The notes: generated from the letters alone by a model not told the origin. DNA of 60,463 nt from Desulfobacterales bacterium (GCA_025454255.1 JALOOU010000031.1:1-60463), one strand, 5' to 3'. Shown: positions 25,526 to 34,729, numbered from the stretch's first letter. A program made the numbers and translations.

Positions 25526-26434
25526 ATGGCCGTCGACACCACCCAGCGCATCTTGTTCGAGCGCCCCAATCTGCCGGAGCTGAAGCGGCACTATGCGGTG
25601 GTCGACATGCATTTCCACAGCGAGCTCTCCGACGGCCACGCCTCGATCGAGGCGATCGCCATGCGTGCCGCAGAGCTGGGCATCGGCATCGCCGTGACCG
25701 ACCACAACTGCATCCACGGTGCGGTGGAGATCGACCGCTTCAAGGAGGTGTTCAGCATCCCCGGCATCGAGTTGACCTCCTATGAAGGCACCCATCTGCT
25801 GGTCTATTTCTACGACATCAAAAGCCTGCTGCGTTTCTACAGCCGCCACGTCCAGCCATTCATGGGCGCTGAAATCATGTCCTCCCTGTCTTTGGAAATG
25901 GAGGACTTGATCGGCCGGGCGCGCCAATACGAGACGGTGGTCATCTTTCCCCACCCCTACTGCGGAACGTATACCGGGGTGCACAACCCCTACTTCACCA
26001 ACGGCCGCTTCGACCAGATCCTCGCCTTGGCCGACGGAGTGGAGGTCATCAACTCCGAAAACCTCAACAAGTGGAATCTGAAGAGCGCCTTGCTGGGCTT
26101 CAACCTGAACAAGGCCATCACCGGCGGCAGCGACGGGCACCGGCTTGTCCAGATGGGGCGCGTGGTCACGATAGCCGGCTGCGCCTGGAGGCGCCGCTCC
26201 TTTCTGGACGCCATCCGGCGCCGCCGCACCCGGGTCATCGGCAAGGAGATCGACATCCTGCGCAAGATGACATCAAGCGGTGCGAAACTGCGCTCGAGCA
26301 TGCGCCACTACCCGGACCTGGTCCAAAAAAACCTGCGCTACCTCAACACCACCTCCCGCGCCATCCGCGACAACGTGAAGCGCTCCCTGAACGAACGCCT
26401 GCGCGACCACCGTCAGCGCCACGGGCGCACCTGA
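25526..26434 (+). CDS. PHP-domain metal-dependent phosphoesterase
   Basis: About 302 residues from ATG 25526, behind AGGAAA. Metal-binding motifs of the PHP superfamily are in order: 'VVDMHFHSELSDGHAS', 'VTDHNCIHGAVE', 'ELTSYEGTHLL', 'IFPHPYCG' and 'ITGGSDGHRL'. The C-terminal 80 residues are basic and outside the PHP core. Relatives hydrolyse nucleoside or oligoribonucleotide phosphates; the substrate here is unknown. The gene is monocistronic and precedes the second repeat copy. Confidence 0.85.
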   Translation: MAVDTTQRILFERPNLPELKRHYAVVDMHFHSELSDGHASIEAIAMRAAELGIGIAVTDHNCIHGAVEIDRFKEVFSIPGIELTSYEGTHLLVYFYDIKSLLRFYSRHVQPFMGAEIMSSLSLEMEDLIGRARQYETVVIFPHPYCGTYTGVHNPYFTNGRFDQILALADGVEVINSENLNKWNLKSALLGFNLNKAITGGSDGHRLVQMGRVVTIAGCAWRRRSFLDAIRRRRTRVIGKEIDILRKMTSSGAKLRSSMRHYPDLVQKNLRYLNTTSRAIRDNVKRSLNERLRDHRQRHGRT

Positions 26435-26515
26435 GGCCGGCCGCATCCCTGCGGCATGCCGCCGCGATCCGCCGCCCGCGAAAGAAGATCTTTTCACCAC
26501 GGCAAATGAATAGAG

Positions 26516-26652
26516 GTGGTTACACGGCCTCGGATCGCGGTTGCGGCCGGGGCACCGGCCGAATCGAAAGTGCCGCAACCTCAACCGGTGGTGCGCACGT
26601 GCGCGAGGCCCGCCATCCCGCCGGGCCAGGCCCCCCGGCCGGTTAGACGGGG
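26516..26652 (+). repeat. Dispersed ~137-bp structured repeat, copy 2
   Basis: This copy is homologous to 3549-3686. The inner stem is extended to nine perfect pairs (GGTTGCGGC with GCCGCAACC). A loop that is GCG-CCTT-CGC in copy 1 is the 12-base palindrome GCGCACGTGCGC here, so sequence changes but pairing stays. Relative to copy 1 there are single-base indels in at least three places. It lies between convergent genes. I see no clear promoter for it and no target-site duplication. Confidence 0.6.
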
Positions 26653-26716
26653 CGGGAAACCGCTCTTAGCGCCAGACACGCTGCCGATGGGGCAACCCGG
26701 CGGGAGCGACGGCGTT

Positions 26717-27856
26717 TTAGGCGCGCGGGGATTTCGTATCATCCTCGGCCAGCAGAATTCGAGCGGCCTTACCCGGCGGCGGGTCGCCCGCAGCGGGGGG
26801 CGCCCTCTCCGTCAGGACATCCTGAAACGCCACCCCGTAAATCTCCCACACCGTGACCAGGAGGGCGGCCAGGATCGGGCCGATGATGATTCCGGCCGGC
26901 CCGAACATCAGAATCCCTCCCAGTGTTCCGAAAAGGATCAGCAGCTCGTGGATGCGGGTGTCTTTGCCCACCAGCCGGGGCCGCAGAAACGTGTCGATGC
27001 TGCTGATGACCACCACGCCGAAGAGCAGCAGGCCGACCCCTTTGCCGTAGCTGGCGCTCATGATCAGGATGATGCTGGCCGGCAGCCACACGATGCCCGC
27101 GCCGATACCGGGGATCAGGGAGGTCACCCCGGCCACCGTTCCCCAGAAAACAGCGCTCGGGATGCCAAGGACGGCGAACGCCCCCCCCGTGAGCGTGCCC
27201 TGGAGGATGCCGATGACCGCCACGCCCTTGATAGTGGCCCGGGTTACCGAGGTGAACTTCTCGAGCATGCGCTGCTGATCGCCCGGCTTCAACGGCAGGT
27301 AATACAAGATTTTGTTCAAGATGCGCTCGCCGTCCACCAGGAAGAAAAACATCGTGTAGAAAAAGATGAACAGCAGGAAAATGAACTGGGCCGTCATGAC
27401 CGTCACCGATGAGAGGCTGTTGATCAGGTAGCTGCTCAAGCGGCCCACCAGCTCACCGGCTTTTTGGAGAATCGTCTCCTTGTAGGGGAGAATACGGTCG
27501 TAGAACGGGATGGCCTCCATCCAGTCGGAGAAGGCCGCCGGCTCGGCGATCTGCCGCTGAATCCAGGGCTTGACGGTCTGGCTGACCTTGATGGCCTCGC
27601 CGGTCACCGCCCCCAACAGGGCTGCCAGCGGTAAAACAACGGCAAAGAAGATCACCAGCAGGGTCACCAGGGCGGCCGGGCTGCGGCGGCGGCCGAAGCC
27701 CTGCCGCAGCCGGCGGTAGAGAGGCCACGCCAGCCCCGAGAAAATCGCCGCCATGAGAATGGTCATCAGAAAGGGAAGGATCATGGCAGTGAACACCGAG
27801 GTGATGAACAACAAGAGCAGCAGCACGCAGGCTTTGTTGAAATTTTCCTGGCTCAT
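26717..27856 (-). CDS. AI-2E family (UPF0118) permease
   Basis: A 379-residue protein with about eight membrane segments and the large periplasmic region between segments three and four typical of the family. The signature 'GIPSAVFWGTVAGVTSLIPG' and 'IDTFLRPRLVGK' are conserved. Family members transport varied solutes; only a few are linked to autoinducer-2, so the name is not a function. A short Ala/Pro-rich tail follows the last segment. It is the last gene of a minus-strand run with ubiG upstream. Confidence 0.9.
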   Translation of the reverse strand: MSQENFNKACVLLLLLFITSVFTAMILPFLMTILMAAIFSGLAWPLYRRLRQGFGRRRSPAALVTLLVIFFAVVLPLAALLGAVTGEAIKVSQTVKPWIQRQIAEPAAFSDWMEAIPFYDRILPYKETILQKAGELVGRLSSYLINSLSSVTVMTAQFIFLLFIFFYTMFFFLVDGERILNKILYYLPLKPGDQQRMLEKFTSVTRATIKGVAVIGILQGTLTGGAFAVLGIPSAVFWGTVAGVTSLIPGIGAGIVWLPASIILIMSASYGKGVGLLLFGVVVISSIDTFLRPRLVGKDTRIHELLILFGTLGGILMFGPAGIIIGPILAALLVTVWEIYGVAFQDVLTERAPPAAGDPPPGKAARILLAEDDTKSPRA

Positions 27857-27913
27857 CGGGCGTCCGCCTTTTAATTTATCCGGGTGAGGTGGAGATGGTT
27901 GCGGGCACGCCGG

Positions 27914-28657
27914 CTACAGCCGCCGAACATGCATCAGGTAATTGACGTGGGTGTTCCCCCCAAGGAAATAGCGCTTCAAAAACGGATTGTAATGCAACCC
28001 GCAGCGATCCCTCAGCGACAGCCCGACGCCCTCGCACCACGCCTGCAGTTCGGAGGGCCTGATCAAACGCGAATAGGAATGGGTGCCGCGCGGCACCAGG
28101 CCCAGGAGGTATTCGGCCCCGATGATGGCGAACAACCAGGACTTCGGGTTGCGGTTGAGGGTCGCAAAAAAGAGGTCCCCGCCGGGCTTGACCAGGCGGG
28201 CGCAGGCCGCCACGATCGAGGATGGATGCGGCACGTGCTCCAACAGCTCCATGCAGGTCACGATGTCGAAGGCCCCGGGAGTCTGCGCGGCGAACTCCTC
28301 CGCCGTCGACCGGCGGTAGTCCACCGTCAGGCCGGATGCCTGCGCATGGTGTTTGGCAACGGTCAGGGGTTCCTCCCCGGCGTCGATCCCCGTGACCGCG
28401 GCACCCAGCGCCGCCATGGCCTCCGCGAGAATCCCGCCGCCGCAACCGATGTCGAGCACCGATTTGCCCGCCAATCCGACGCGCTCATCTATGTAGCCGA
28501 CCCTCAGTCCGTTGATGTCGTGCAGGGCTTTGAACGCCCCCTGGCGGTCCCACCAGATCGGAGAGAGCGATGCGAACCTGGCAAGTTCGGCCGGGTCGAC
28601 GTTGGCAGGGGCTGCCCGGAGGAAGGTGTTGGATGGCCTCTTTGGCATGCGCGTCAT
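27914..28657 (-). CDS. ubiG: UbiG-like quinone-biosynthesis O-methyltransferase
   Basis: About 247 residues. ATG 28657 is preferred; GTG 28672 and ATG 28648 are alternatives. The family N-terminus is clear ('FASLSPIWWDRQGAFKALHD' followed by 'INGLRVGYI'). The SAM-binding site is 'VLDIGCGGGILAEAMA', followed by 'CMELLEHVPHP'. UbiG methylates both hydroxyls on the ubiquinone ring. No other ubi gene is in the window, so in an anaerobe it may serve another quinone or phenolic lipid. The C-terminal 'NPFLKRYFLGGNTHVNYLMH' also fits UbiG. Confidence 0.88.
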   Translation of the reverse strand: MTRMPKRPSNTFLRAAPANVDPAELARFASLSPIWWDRQGAFKALHDINGLRVGYIDERVGLAGKSVLDIGCGGGILAEAMAALGAAVTGIDAGEEPLTVAKHHAQASGLTVDYRRSTAEEFAAQTPGAFDIVTCMELLEHVPHPSSIVAACARLVKPGGDLFFATLNRNPKSWLFAIIGAEYLLGLVPRGTHSYSRLIRPSELQAWCEGVGLSLRDRCGLHYNPFLKRYFLGGNTHVNYLMHVRRL

Positions 28658-28747
28658 ACGCCTACCCGGCACTCATTCGGGATCCCTGCCTTTTGGGCCG
28701 TGCGGCCAAGGCGCCGATCGAGGGGGGAGCACCCCGCTCACCCCCCG

Positions 28748-29629
28748 TCATCTTTTTAATGCCCACAGCTGCGACAGCAACATCCCGCCCAGCATGAACC
28801 CGCAGCCGGTCAGCGCGCGCAGGTTCAAGGATTCGTCCAGAATCCACCAGCCGCCCACGGCGGCGAATACCGCCTCGAGGCTCATCAAGATCGACGCATG
28901 CGCCGGGCGTGCGCGGCGCTGAGCCACGACCTGCAGCGTATAGGCGACCCCCACCGAAAGCACCCCGCCGTAGCCGATCGGCCCGGCGGCCGCCGCGATG
29001 GCGGACCATTCGAAGCTCTCGAGCAACCCGGCGACAGCCAGGCTGAGCAGCGCGCAGATGGAAAACTGGAAAAAGGCCAACTCCACCGGCCGGGTCCGCG
29101 GCGACAAATAGGCCACCAGCAGCACCTGAACGCTCCAGAGAACGGCGCTGACCAGTACCAGGGCGTCCCCTTTTGCGATCGAGAAATCCTCGTTCACCGA
29201 CAACAGGAAAAGCCCCGCAGCGGCCAACGCGGCCCCGATCCAGGTTCCCAGCCCCGGCCGCTGGTTCCAGAGCAAGCCCAGGATCGGGACCATGACCACA
29301 TAAAGGCCGGTAATGAAGCCGGCCTTGCCCGCCGTCGTGTAGAGCAAAGCGACCTGCTGCAGGGAGACCGCCGCAAACAGCACCACCCCCAGGGCGCCAC
29401 CGCCGAGGAGAAACAGGCGCGAGCGCACCGGCGCGGCGACCGGCCGCGGAAGCCGGCGGCCGGCTGCCAGCAGCGGCAGCAGCGAGAGGCAGCCCAGGGC
29501 GAAGCGCAGCCCGTTGAAGGTGAAGGGCCCGACATGCTCCATCCCCAGGCGCTGCGCCACAAAGGCAAACCCCCAAATGGCCGCCGTCAGCAACAGCAGC
29601 AGATCGGCCGTGAGGCAGGAGGATCGCAT
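28748..29629 (-). CDS. EamA/DMT-family permease, second of a tandem pair
   Basis: A 293-residue protein with ten predicted membrane segments in two EamA halves. 'AAIWGFAFVAQRLGMEHVGP' is a typical N-terminal half motif, and 'MSLEAVFAAVGGWWILDE' a typical C-terminal half motif with its helix-capping Glu. It starts four bases after the stop of another EamA gene, so the two are co-transcribed. They may form a heteromeric exporter or have separate substrates. The substrate is unknown. Confidence 0.88.
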   Translation of the reverse strand: MRSSCLTADLLLLLTAAIWGFAFVAQRLGMEHVGPFTFNGLRFALGCLSLLPLLAAGRRLPRPVAAPVRSRLFLLGGGALGVVLFAAVSLQQVALLYTTAGKAGFITGLYVVMVPILGLLWNQRPGLGTWIGAALAAAGLFLLSVNEDFSIAKGDALVLVSAVLWSVQVLLVAYLSPRTRPVELAFFQFSICALLSLAVAGLLESFEWSAIAAAAGPIGYGGVLSVGVAYTLQVVAQRRARPAHASILMSLEAVFAAVGGWWILDESLNLRALTGCGFMLGGMLLSQLWALKR

Positions 29630-29633
29630 CGGC

Positions 29634-30563
29634 TTACCGGCTCCGCGCGTGCAGCAGGGCGGCCATCTCGCGGTGCTGGCCGATCTGAACCGTGACGATC
29701 CCGGCCACGATGAGCGCCAGCGCCAATAGGATCATGGCACTGATCGGCTCGTCCAGCAAGGCCCCGGCCAGCAGCACCCCGGAGACCGGGATCAGGAATA
29801 CAAAAGAGTGCAGCGCCACGGCGCCGTGGGCCGCCATCAACCGGGTCCAGGCGACGAAGGCGAAGGCCGTCGCCAGAGCCCCTTGAAAAACGATGGCCGC
29901 GGCGATCTCCAACGTGACCCCCGAGACCATGGGTGCATCCCACACGGGCGCCCCCACGGCGAACAGCGGGACGGCGAAGAGGAGTTGGTAAAACACGATT
30001 TGGACCGAGGAGATGCGTTTGAGCAGGTGTTTGGTGTAAACGGCGCTGCAGGCCCAAACCAGTGTCGAGGCCAAGAGCAGAAGATCGCCGGCCAGGAAAT
30101 TTCCGGCAAGCCCCGGAGCGTCTAAAAAGACGCAGGCCGCACCGGAAAACCCCAACACCAGGCCGGTCAGCTTGAGCGGGGTGATCCGGTCGCCGGCCAG
30201 GAAAAAATGAGCCAAAAAGAGCAGAAAAAACGGCTGCAGGTTGGTCAGCAGGGCGCCACGGGAGGCGTGGGTCATAGTGAAACCGACATAGATGAGCGTC
30301 AGCTGCAGGGTGAACAGCAGCGAATTGATCAGCAGCGGCCGCAGGGCTCCCGGGGCGGGGCGCAGCGGCTGGCCGGACACCAGCGCCCATCCCCACAGAA
30401 TCAGCGTGGAAACGGCAAACCGCACCGCAGCGGCCGTCAACGGGCCGAAACCGGAGAGGCTGAACTTGACGGCCACCGTGTTGGCTCCCCAGAGCACGCA
30501 GAGAAACGCCGCCAGCGCGGAGGATAGGAGCGGGAGCTTGGGGCCGAAAGGCAGGGGTGCCAT
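29634..30563 (-). CDS. EamA/DMT-family permease, first of a tandem pair
   Basis: A 309-residue protein with ten membrane segments and EamA halves ('ALAAFLCVLWGANTVAVKFS' near the start, 'FVFLIPVSGVLLAGALLDEP' late). The two adjacent permeases are clearly diverged, so this is not a recent duplication. It lies 45 bases downstream of the SHMT-family gene on the same strand. A link to export of an amino acid made or cleaved by that enzyme is possible but unproven. Confidence 0.88.
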   Translation of the reverse strand: MAPLPFGPKLPLLSSALAAFLCVLWGANTVAVKFSLSGFGPLTAAAVRFAVSTLILWGWALVSGQPLRPAPGALRPLLINSLLFTLQLTLIYVGFTMTHASRGALLTNLQPFFLLFLAHFFLAGDRITPLKLTGLVLGFSGAACVFLDAPGLAGNFLAGDLLLLASTLVWACSAVYTKHLLKRISSVQIVFYQLLFAVPLFAVGAPVWDAPMVSGVTLEIAAAIVFQGALATAFAFVAWTRLMAAHGAVALHSFVFLIPVSGVLLAGALLDEPISAMILLALALIVAGIVTVQIGQHREMAALLHARSR

Positions 30564-30608
30564 CGCGAGGTTCCTATCGGCCGTTGATTCAGCCGCGGGC
30601 GTACCGCC

Positions 30609-31856
30609 TCACCGGAGCGAATCGAAGCAGTAGTGCAGTTGTTGGTAGGCGCCCCGGAAGCGGTGGACTTCCTCCTTCAGGCCGTTGCCGCCGCGGAGGC
30701 ACTCGTGGATGAGCTCGGCGATCCGCTCCATCTCCGGCTCCGCCATGCCGAAGCGCGTCATCTCCTGCACGCCGATGCGGATGCCGTCGGGGTGGTCATG
30801 GCGGCTGAGCGGCTCGTGGGGCAGCATGTTCATGTTCAGGATGATATCGTTGGCTTCGAGGCGGCGCGAGACCTGCTCCCCGCCGCCGTGCGACCCGACG
30901 TTCACGGCCACCTGGTGGCTTTCGGTGAATCCATGCTCTTTGCCCTGGACATCGAAGCCCCGCCGGTCCAGTGCTGCCGCCAGCGCCTTGGCATTGCGGA
31001 TCACGTCGCCGGAGTAGCGCTCCGCGAATTCGATCATTTCCCGGGTGCAGATGGCCATCTGGGCCAGGGTGTGCAGGTGGTGGTTGCTGGAGGATCCGGG
31101 AAAGGCCCCCCGGTCGATCCGGCGCCAGGAGTCCTCGTCCATGCTGCTTAAAATGACGCCGCGCTGGCTGCCGAAAAAAGTCTTGTGCGTGCTGCCGGTC
31201 ACGAGGAACGCCCCTTCCGCGAGCGGTTGTTGAAACCGCTTGCCGGCGATCAGGCCTAAAACGTGAGCCCCGTCGTAGATGATCAGGGTGCGCGTCTGCC
31301 GGCAGACCTCGGCCAGCTCGCGGACCGGTTCGGGGAACAGGAAGAGGCTTTTTCCGAGCACGATCAGCTTGGGCCGTGTTTTTTCGATCAGGAAGACCGA
31401 TTTTTCGACGTCGATGTGATAGCCGTCCGGGCTCAGGGGGAAGTCGATGATGTTGCGCGTGAATTTTCCGAGCGACCCCATGCGATGATGGCTGATATGG
31501 CCTCCGCCGGGGGTGGAGTTCACCATCACCAGGTCCCCGGGGTTGACAAACCGGCTGAAAACGGCCTCGTTGGCATTGGTCCCGCTGATCGGCCGCACCT
31601 CGCAGCGGTCGCACGCGAAGAGGCGTTTCAAATCGGCGGTGAGCTGCTCTTCGATCCGGTCGATGTAGCCGGTGCCCCGATAGTAGCGCTCGCCGGGATG
31701 CCCCTCGGCGTAGCGATGGGCGAAGTCCGACCCGGCCGCGGCCCGCGCCCTGGCGCTCATCACATTCTCGCTGGCGATCAGATTGATGCAGCGGCTTCTC
31801 CAGTCGTCCTGGTCGCGGATCAGCCCCTCGATTTCGGCAAGGGTGTTCACTGTCAT
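30609..31856 (-). CDS. Divergent serine hydroxymethyltransferase-family enzyme
   Basis: About 415 residues from ATG 31856 behind AAGGAAA. The PLP lysine lies in 'VTGSTHKTFFGSQRGVI', and 'INLIASENVMS' and 'YAEGHPGERYYRGTGYID' are SHMT-like. Two family signatures differ: the usual V-Q-P-H-S-G is 'VRPISGTNANEAVF', and 'NSTPGGGHISHHRMG' replaces the common cofactor-loop form. It may therefore be an SHMT acting on an unusual aldehyde or amino acid (a threonine-aldolase or transaldolase-like role) rather than the housekeeping glyA. It is first in an operon with two DMT permeases. Confidence 0.8.
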   Translation of the reverse strand: MTVNTLAEIEGLIRDQDDWRSRCINLIASENVMSARARAAAGSDFAHRYAEGHPGERYYRGTGYIDRIEEQLTADLKRLFACDRCEVRPISGTNANEAVFSRFVNPGDLVMVNSTPGGGHISHHRMGSLGKFTRNIIDFPLSPDGYHIDVEKSVFLIEKTRPKLIVLGKSLFLFPEPVRELAEVCRQTRTLIIYDGAHVLGLIAGKRFQQPLAEGAFLVTGSTHKTFFGSQRGVILSSMDEDSWRRIDRGAFPGSSSNHHLHTLAQMAICTREMIEFAERYSGDVIRNAKALAAALDRRGFDVQGKEHGFTESHQVAVNVGSHGGGEQVSRRLEANDIILNMNMLPHEPLSRHDHPDGIRIGVQEMTRFGMAEPEMERIAELIHECLRGGNGLKEEVHRFRGAYQQLHYCFDSLR

Positions 31857-32065
31857 GGGCAGCGGTTTCCTTCTCGACCCCGAAGATGTGCGACGCCGGG
31901 GCCCTTCCATGCTGGGCGAAGGGCTCCGGCGCCTTTAGAAAAAAGTGAACATCTATAGGCCAACGGAGAGCTCAAGTCAACGAACAAAAGAGCGTCGACG
32001 GCCGTCCACGCGCGCATCCCCTCCCCCAGCGGTGCGGCAGTTGCATCGGCCGCCGGTCATGGTGT

Positions 32066-32566
32066 ATGGGGAGGCTCATGCGAGCAGGATTTCGTTACAC
32101 CACGCTGGTTGTTGCGCTGATCCTGACGGGGTTACAATTTTGCGCCTCGACCCGTTCGGCCCTTGCCGCGCCCGTCATCCGGCCCGACGGCCTGGTCGAG
32201 TTCTTGCGGCCCGATGGGTCCGTCGCCGCGCAGCTGGTGGTTGAAATCGCCGAGACCGGCAAGGATCGCGCTGCGGGGCTGATGGGACGGGTCCTTACGG
32301 ATTACACCGGCGGAATGATCTTCCTGTTCGAGCGGGCCGAGCCCCAGGTGTTCTGGATGCGCAACACTCCCACCGCGCTGGACATCATCTTCATCGATAC
32401 CGCCGACCGGGTGCTCAACGTCGCCGCCTACACCACCCCGATGTCGGATCGGCTCTATGCATCCGCCGGCCCCGCCCGCATCGTCGTTGAGGCCAAGGCC
32501 GGGTTTGCCGACCGGTACGGCATCCGCGAGGGCGTCAGGGTGCGCTGGAAACGATTCCAGCGTTGA
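32066..32566 (+). CDS. DUF192-family exported protein
   Basis: A 166-residue protein with an N-terminal signal peptide and a DUF192 domain: 'AAGLMGRVLTDYTGGMIFLF', 'QVFWMRNTPTALDIIFID' and 'VVEAKAGFADRYGI'. DUF192 proteins are small, mostly periplasmic beta-proteins without an assigned activity. ATG 32066 is used; ATG 32078 has a GGGGAGG sequence just ahead but at very short spacing. The glucanase gene starts five bases after its stop, so the two are probably co-transcribed. Confidence 0.88.
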   Translation: MGRLMRAGFRYTTLVVALILTGLQFCASTRSALAAPVIRPDGLVEFLRPDGSVAAQLVVEIAETGKDRAAGLMGRVLTDYTGGMIFLFERAEPQVFWMRNTPTALDIIFIDTADRVLNVAAYTTPMSDRLYASAGPARIVVEAKAGFADRYGIREGVRVRWKRFQR

Positions 32567-32570
32567 AGCC

Positions 32571-33566
32571 ATGGGACCGTCTGCGCAATGGATCCGGGGG
32601 GTCGCACTGGCCGGCGCAGCCGCCTGCCTGCTCATCAGCGCCGGCGCCGGGGGGCAGGCGGCTGCTTTTCCCGGGGTGAACTATGGCCCCTTTCATCGCC
32701 CGGGGCAAAGCCCGGAGCACACCGTCCGGCTTTCGGCGGAGCACCTGGAAGCGGACCTCGCGGCCATATCCGCGGCAGGCTTCCGCGTCGTTCGGACCTT
32801 CGGCCTCGACAACGGGCTGGATCAAATCGTTCCCATCGCCCACCGCCGATTCCCGAAAATGGCGTTCTTCATCGGGGTCTACGTCTGCGGAACCGGCCAC
32901 GACGATTCGGCCAATCCGCACAGCACCCGCTCCCAGATGAATGCGGCGATCCGCCTGGCCAACGCCTACGACTCCGTCGAAGCCATCGTCGTCGGCAATG
33001 AATGCCTGGCCGGTGAACCCGAAGCGTGCCGCCAACCCGTTGCGGTCGAGCAGTTGATTGCGGATATCGAGGACGTCCGCCGGGGGCTTGCCGACCCGGC
33101 GCGCGCGCGGGTCCGCGTCACCACCGCCATGTCGATGGTGGCCGCAGTGAAACACTACGAAACCCACGGCCGGCGACTGGCCGCGCACGTCGATGCCGTG
33201 ATGGTGAACATCTATCCGTTTTTTGACAAGCTCGCCGCAGCCGACGCCCCGCAGGCCTTCGCGGGGGCCCTGCAGCACGTGATGCGCCTTTATGCCTTTA
33301 GCGGGAAAAGCGTGATCGTAGGGGAGACGGGATGGCCGAGCGCCGGCCCGGCCAACGGCGCCGCCGTTCCCGGCCGCGAACACCAGGCCGACTACCTGCG
33401 CGCGGTAAGCCGCTATGCGCGGGCCCATCGCATCGAGCTGTTTCTCTTTGAGATGTTCGACGAGCCGTGGAAGCAGGCGGCCGAGAGCGTCGGCCCGCAC
33501 TGGGGGCTCTTCGACTCGGGCGGGCGGCCGAAGTTCAGCCCGCCGTTTCCCTGGGCGGCCGATTGA
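32571..33566 (+). CDS. GH17-family beta-1,3-glucanase-like protein
   Basis: A 331-residue protein with a signal peptide and a TIM-barrel of glycoside hydrolase family 17. The acid/base Glu lies in 'AIVVGNECLAGE' and the nucleophile in 'VIVGETGWPSAGP'. The start 'FPGVNYGPFHRPGQSP' is also typical. Bacterial GH17 proteins trim or transfer beta-1,3-glucan chains in the periplasm. No glucan synthase gene lies nearby. The start at 32571 places it five bases after the DUF192 gene. Confidence 0.85.
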   Translation: MGPSAQWIRGVALAGAAACLLISAGAGGQAAAFPGVNYGPFHRPGQSPEHTVRLSAEHLEADLAAISAAGFRVVRTFGLDNGLDQIVPIAHRRFPKMAFFIGVYVCGTGHDDSANPHSTRSQMNAAIRLANAYDSVEAIVVGNECLAGEPEACRQPVAVEQLIADIEDVRRGLADPARARVRVTTAMSMVAAVKHYETHGRRLAAHVDAVMVNIYPFFDKLAAADAPQAFAGALQHVMRLYAFSGKSVIVGETGWPSAGPANGAAVPGREHQADYLRAVSRYARAHRIELFLFEMFDEPWKQAAESVGPHWGLFDSGGRPKFSPPFPWAAD

Positions 33567-33571
33567 CCGGC

Positions 33572-34624
33572 TCAGTTCAAGGAGCGGGGTTCGATGGAGC
33601 CGTGCGGGGTTTTCCTGCCGAACACGGGGTGGCGCTTGGCCGCCAACGCGATCAGATAGCCCGCCATGTCCCCGTAGGAATACCCGGCGAATTCGGCTGC
33701 GCTGGCCATGCTGGCGTCTTCGCTGATGTCCGGGTTGGGGTTGATGTCGAGCACGTAGAAAACGCCGTCCCGCAGCCGCAGGTCGATGCGGCCGTAGTCG
33801 CGGCAGCCGATGGCCTTGTAGGCGGCCATGCACACGCGCTCCAGTTCCGCTCGCTCGCCGCCATCGAGGGTGCTGGGAATAACGGTGCGGATATTTTCGT
33901 AATGAACCGACCCCGGCATGAACTTGGCGTCAAACGAGCACAGCCGGTCGTGCACGTCGTTGAGGGCTGAAAAGTCCATCTCGGCCGGCGGCAGCATCTC
34001 GACCCGGCCGTTGCCCCACAGGGATACATGGAATTCGCGCCCGTCGATGAAATCCTCCACCAGCGCGGGCACCCCGACGCCGTCGACCAGATAGGAGATT
34101 CGATCCTTGAGCTCCTTTTCGTTCACGGCCACCGACTCGGAGGTGACCCACTCGCTGCAGTGGCCGATCGCGGGCTTGACGATGGCCGGAAAGTCATGCC
34201 AGCCGTTGGAGCTTGAGGAGGTGTAGAGCCGCCAGCGCGGCGTGGGCACCTGCTGGCGCTCGAGAATTTCCTTCACCCGGTGCTTTTCGTAGCTGAGCGC
34301 AAGCGTTGCGGAGCTCGATCCGGTGAACACGAAGCGCATCTGCTCCAAATGGCGGGCAACGATCCACTCGCTGTGCTGGTAGCCGGGAATGCCGTCGCAC
34401 CAGTTGAAGAGAACACACGCTTCGGAATCGTATGAGCTGAGTTTGTCCGGAAAGTGGTGGTCGACGACGGGCACCGGATCGACGCAGAGACCGGCAGCAT
34501 TCAGGTATTCGGTGAGCCGTGCGTGGGCGTTGGCGACGTCCGCTTTCTCTTGGGAGCTCCACTGCGGGTTGAAATCATAGAGCAGCAGGACATTCATCTC
34601 AGCGGGGGGCAAGTTGACGGGCAT
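33572..34624 (-). CDS. ATP-grasp ligase, D-Ala-D-Ala ligase-like
   Basis: A 350-residue ATP-grasp protein. The central region has 'FPAIVKPAIGHCSEWVTSES' (ATP-lysine), 'ALVEDFIDGREFHVSLWGN' and the metal-binding 'YGRIDLRLRDGVFYVLDINP'. These resemble D-Ala-D-Ala ligases, but the N-terminal domain differs and no cell-wall cluster is near. It probably joins an amino acid or peptide carboxylate to an amine. The ATG follows AGGAGG. A near-perfect promoter lies about 290 bases upstream, giving a long AT-rich leader with two palindromes. Confidence 0.75.
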   Translation of the reverse strand: MPVNLPPAEMNVLLLYDFNPQWSSQEKADVANAHARLTEYLNAAGLCVDPVPVVDHHFPDKLSSYDSEACVLFNWCDGIPGYQHSEWIVARHLEQMRFVFTGSSSATLALSYEKHRVKEILERQQVPTPRWRLYTSSSSNGWHDFPAIVKPAIGHCSEWVTSESVAVNEKELKDRISYLVDGVGVPALVEDFIDGREFHVSLWGNGRVEMLPPAEMDFSALNDVHDRLCSFDAKFMPGSVHYENIRTVIPSTLDGGERAELERVCMAAYKAIGCRDYGRIDLRLRDGVFYVLDINPNPDISEDASMASAAEFAGYSYGDMAGYLIALAAKRHPVFGRKTPHGSIEPRSLN

Positions 34625-34729
34625 TCAAACCTCCTCTCCGCATCAGCCCGCGAACCGGGCCGGCCCGGGGGGCTATTCGGTCGCGGCCTGCCTTCAAACG
34701 GCAGAACCGCTGCGGCCATTTATATTTTA

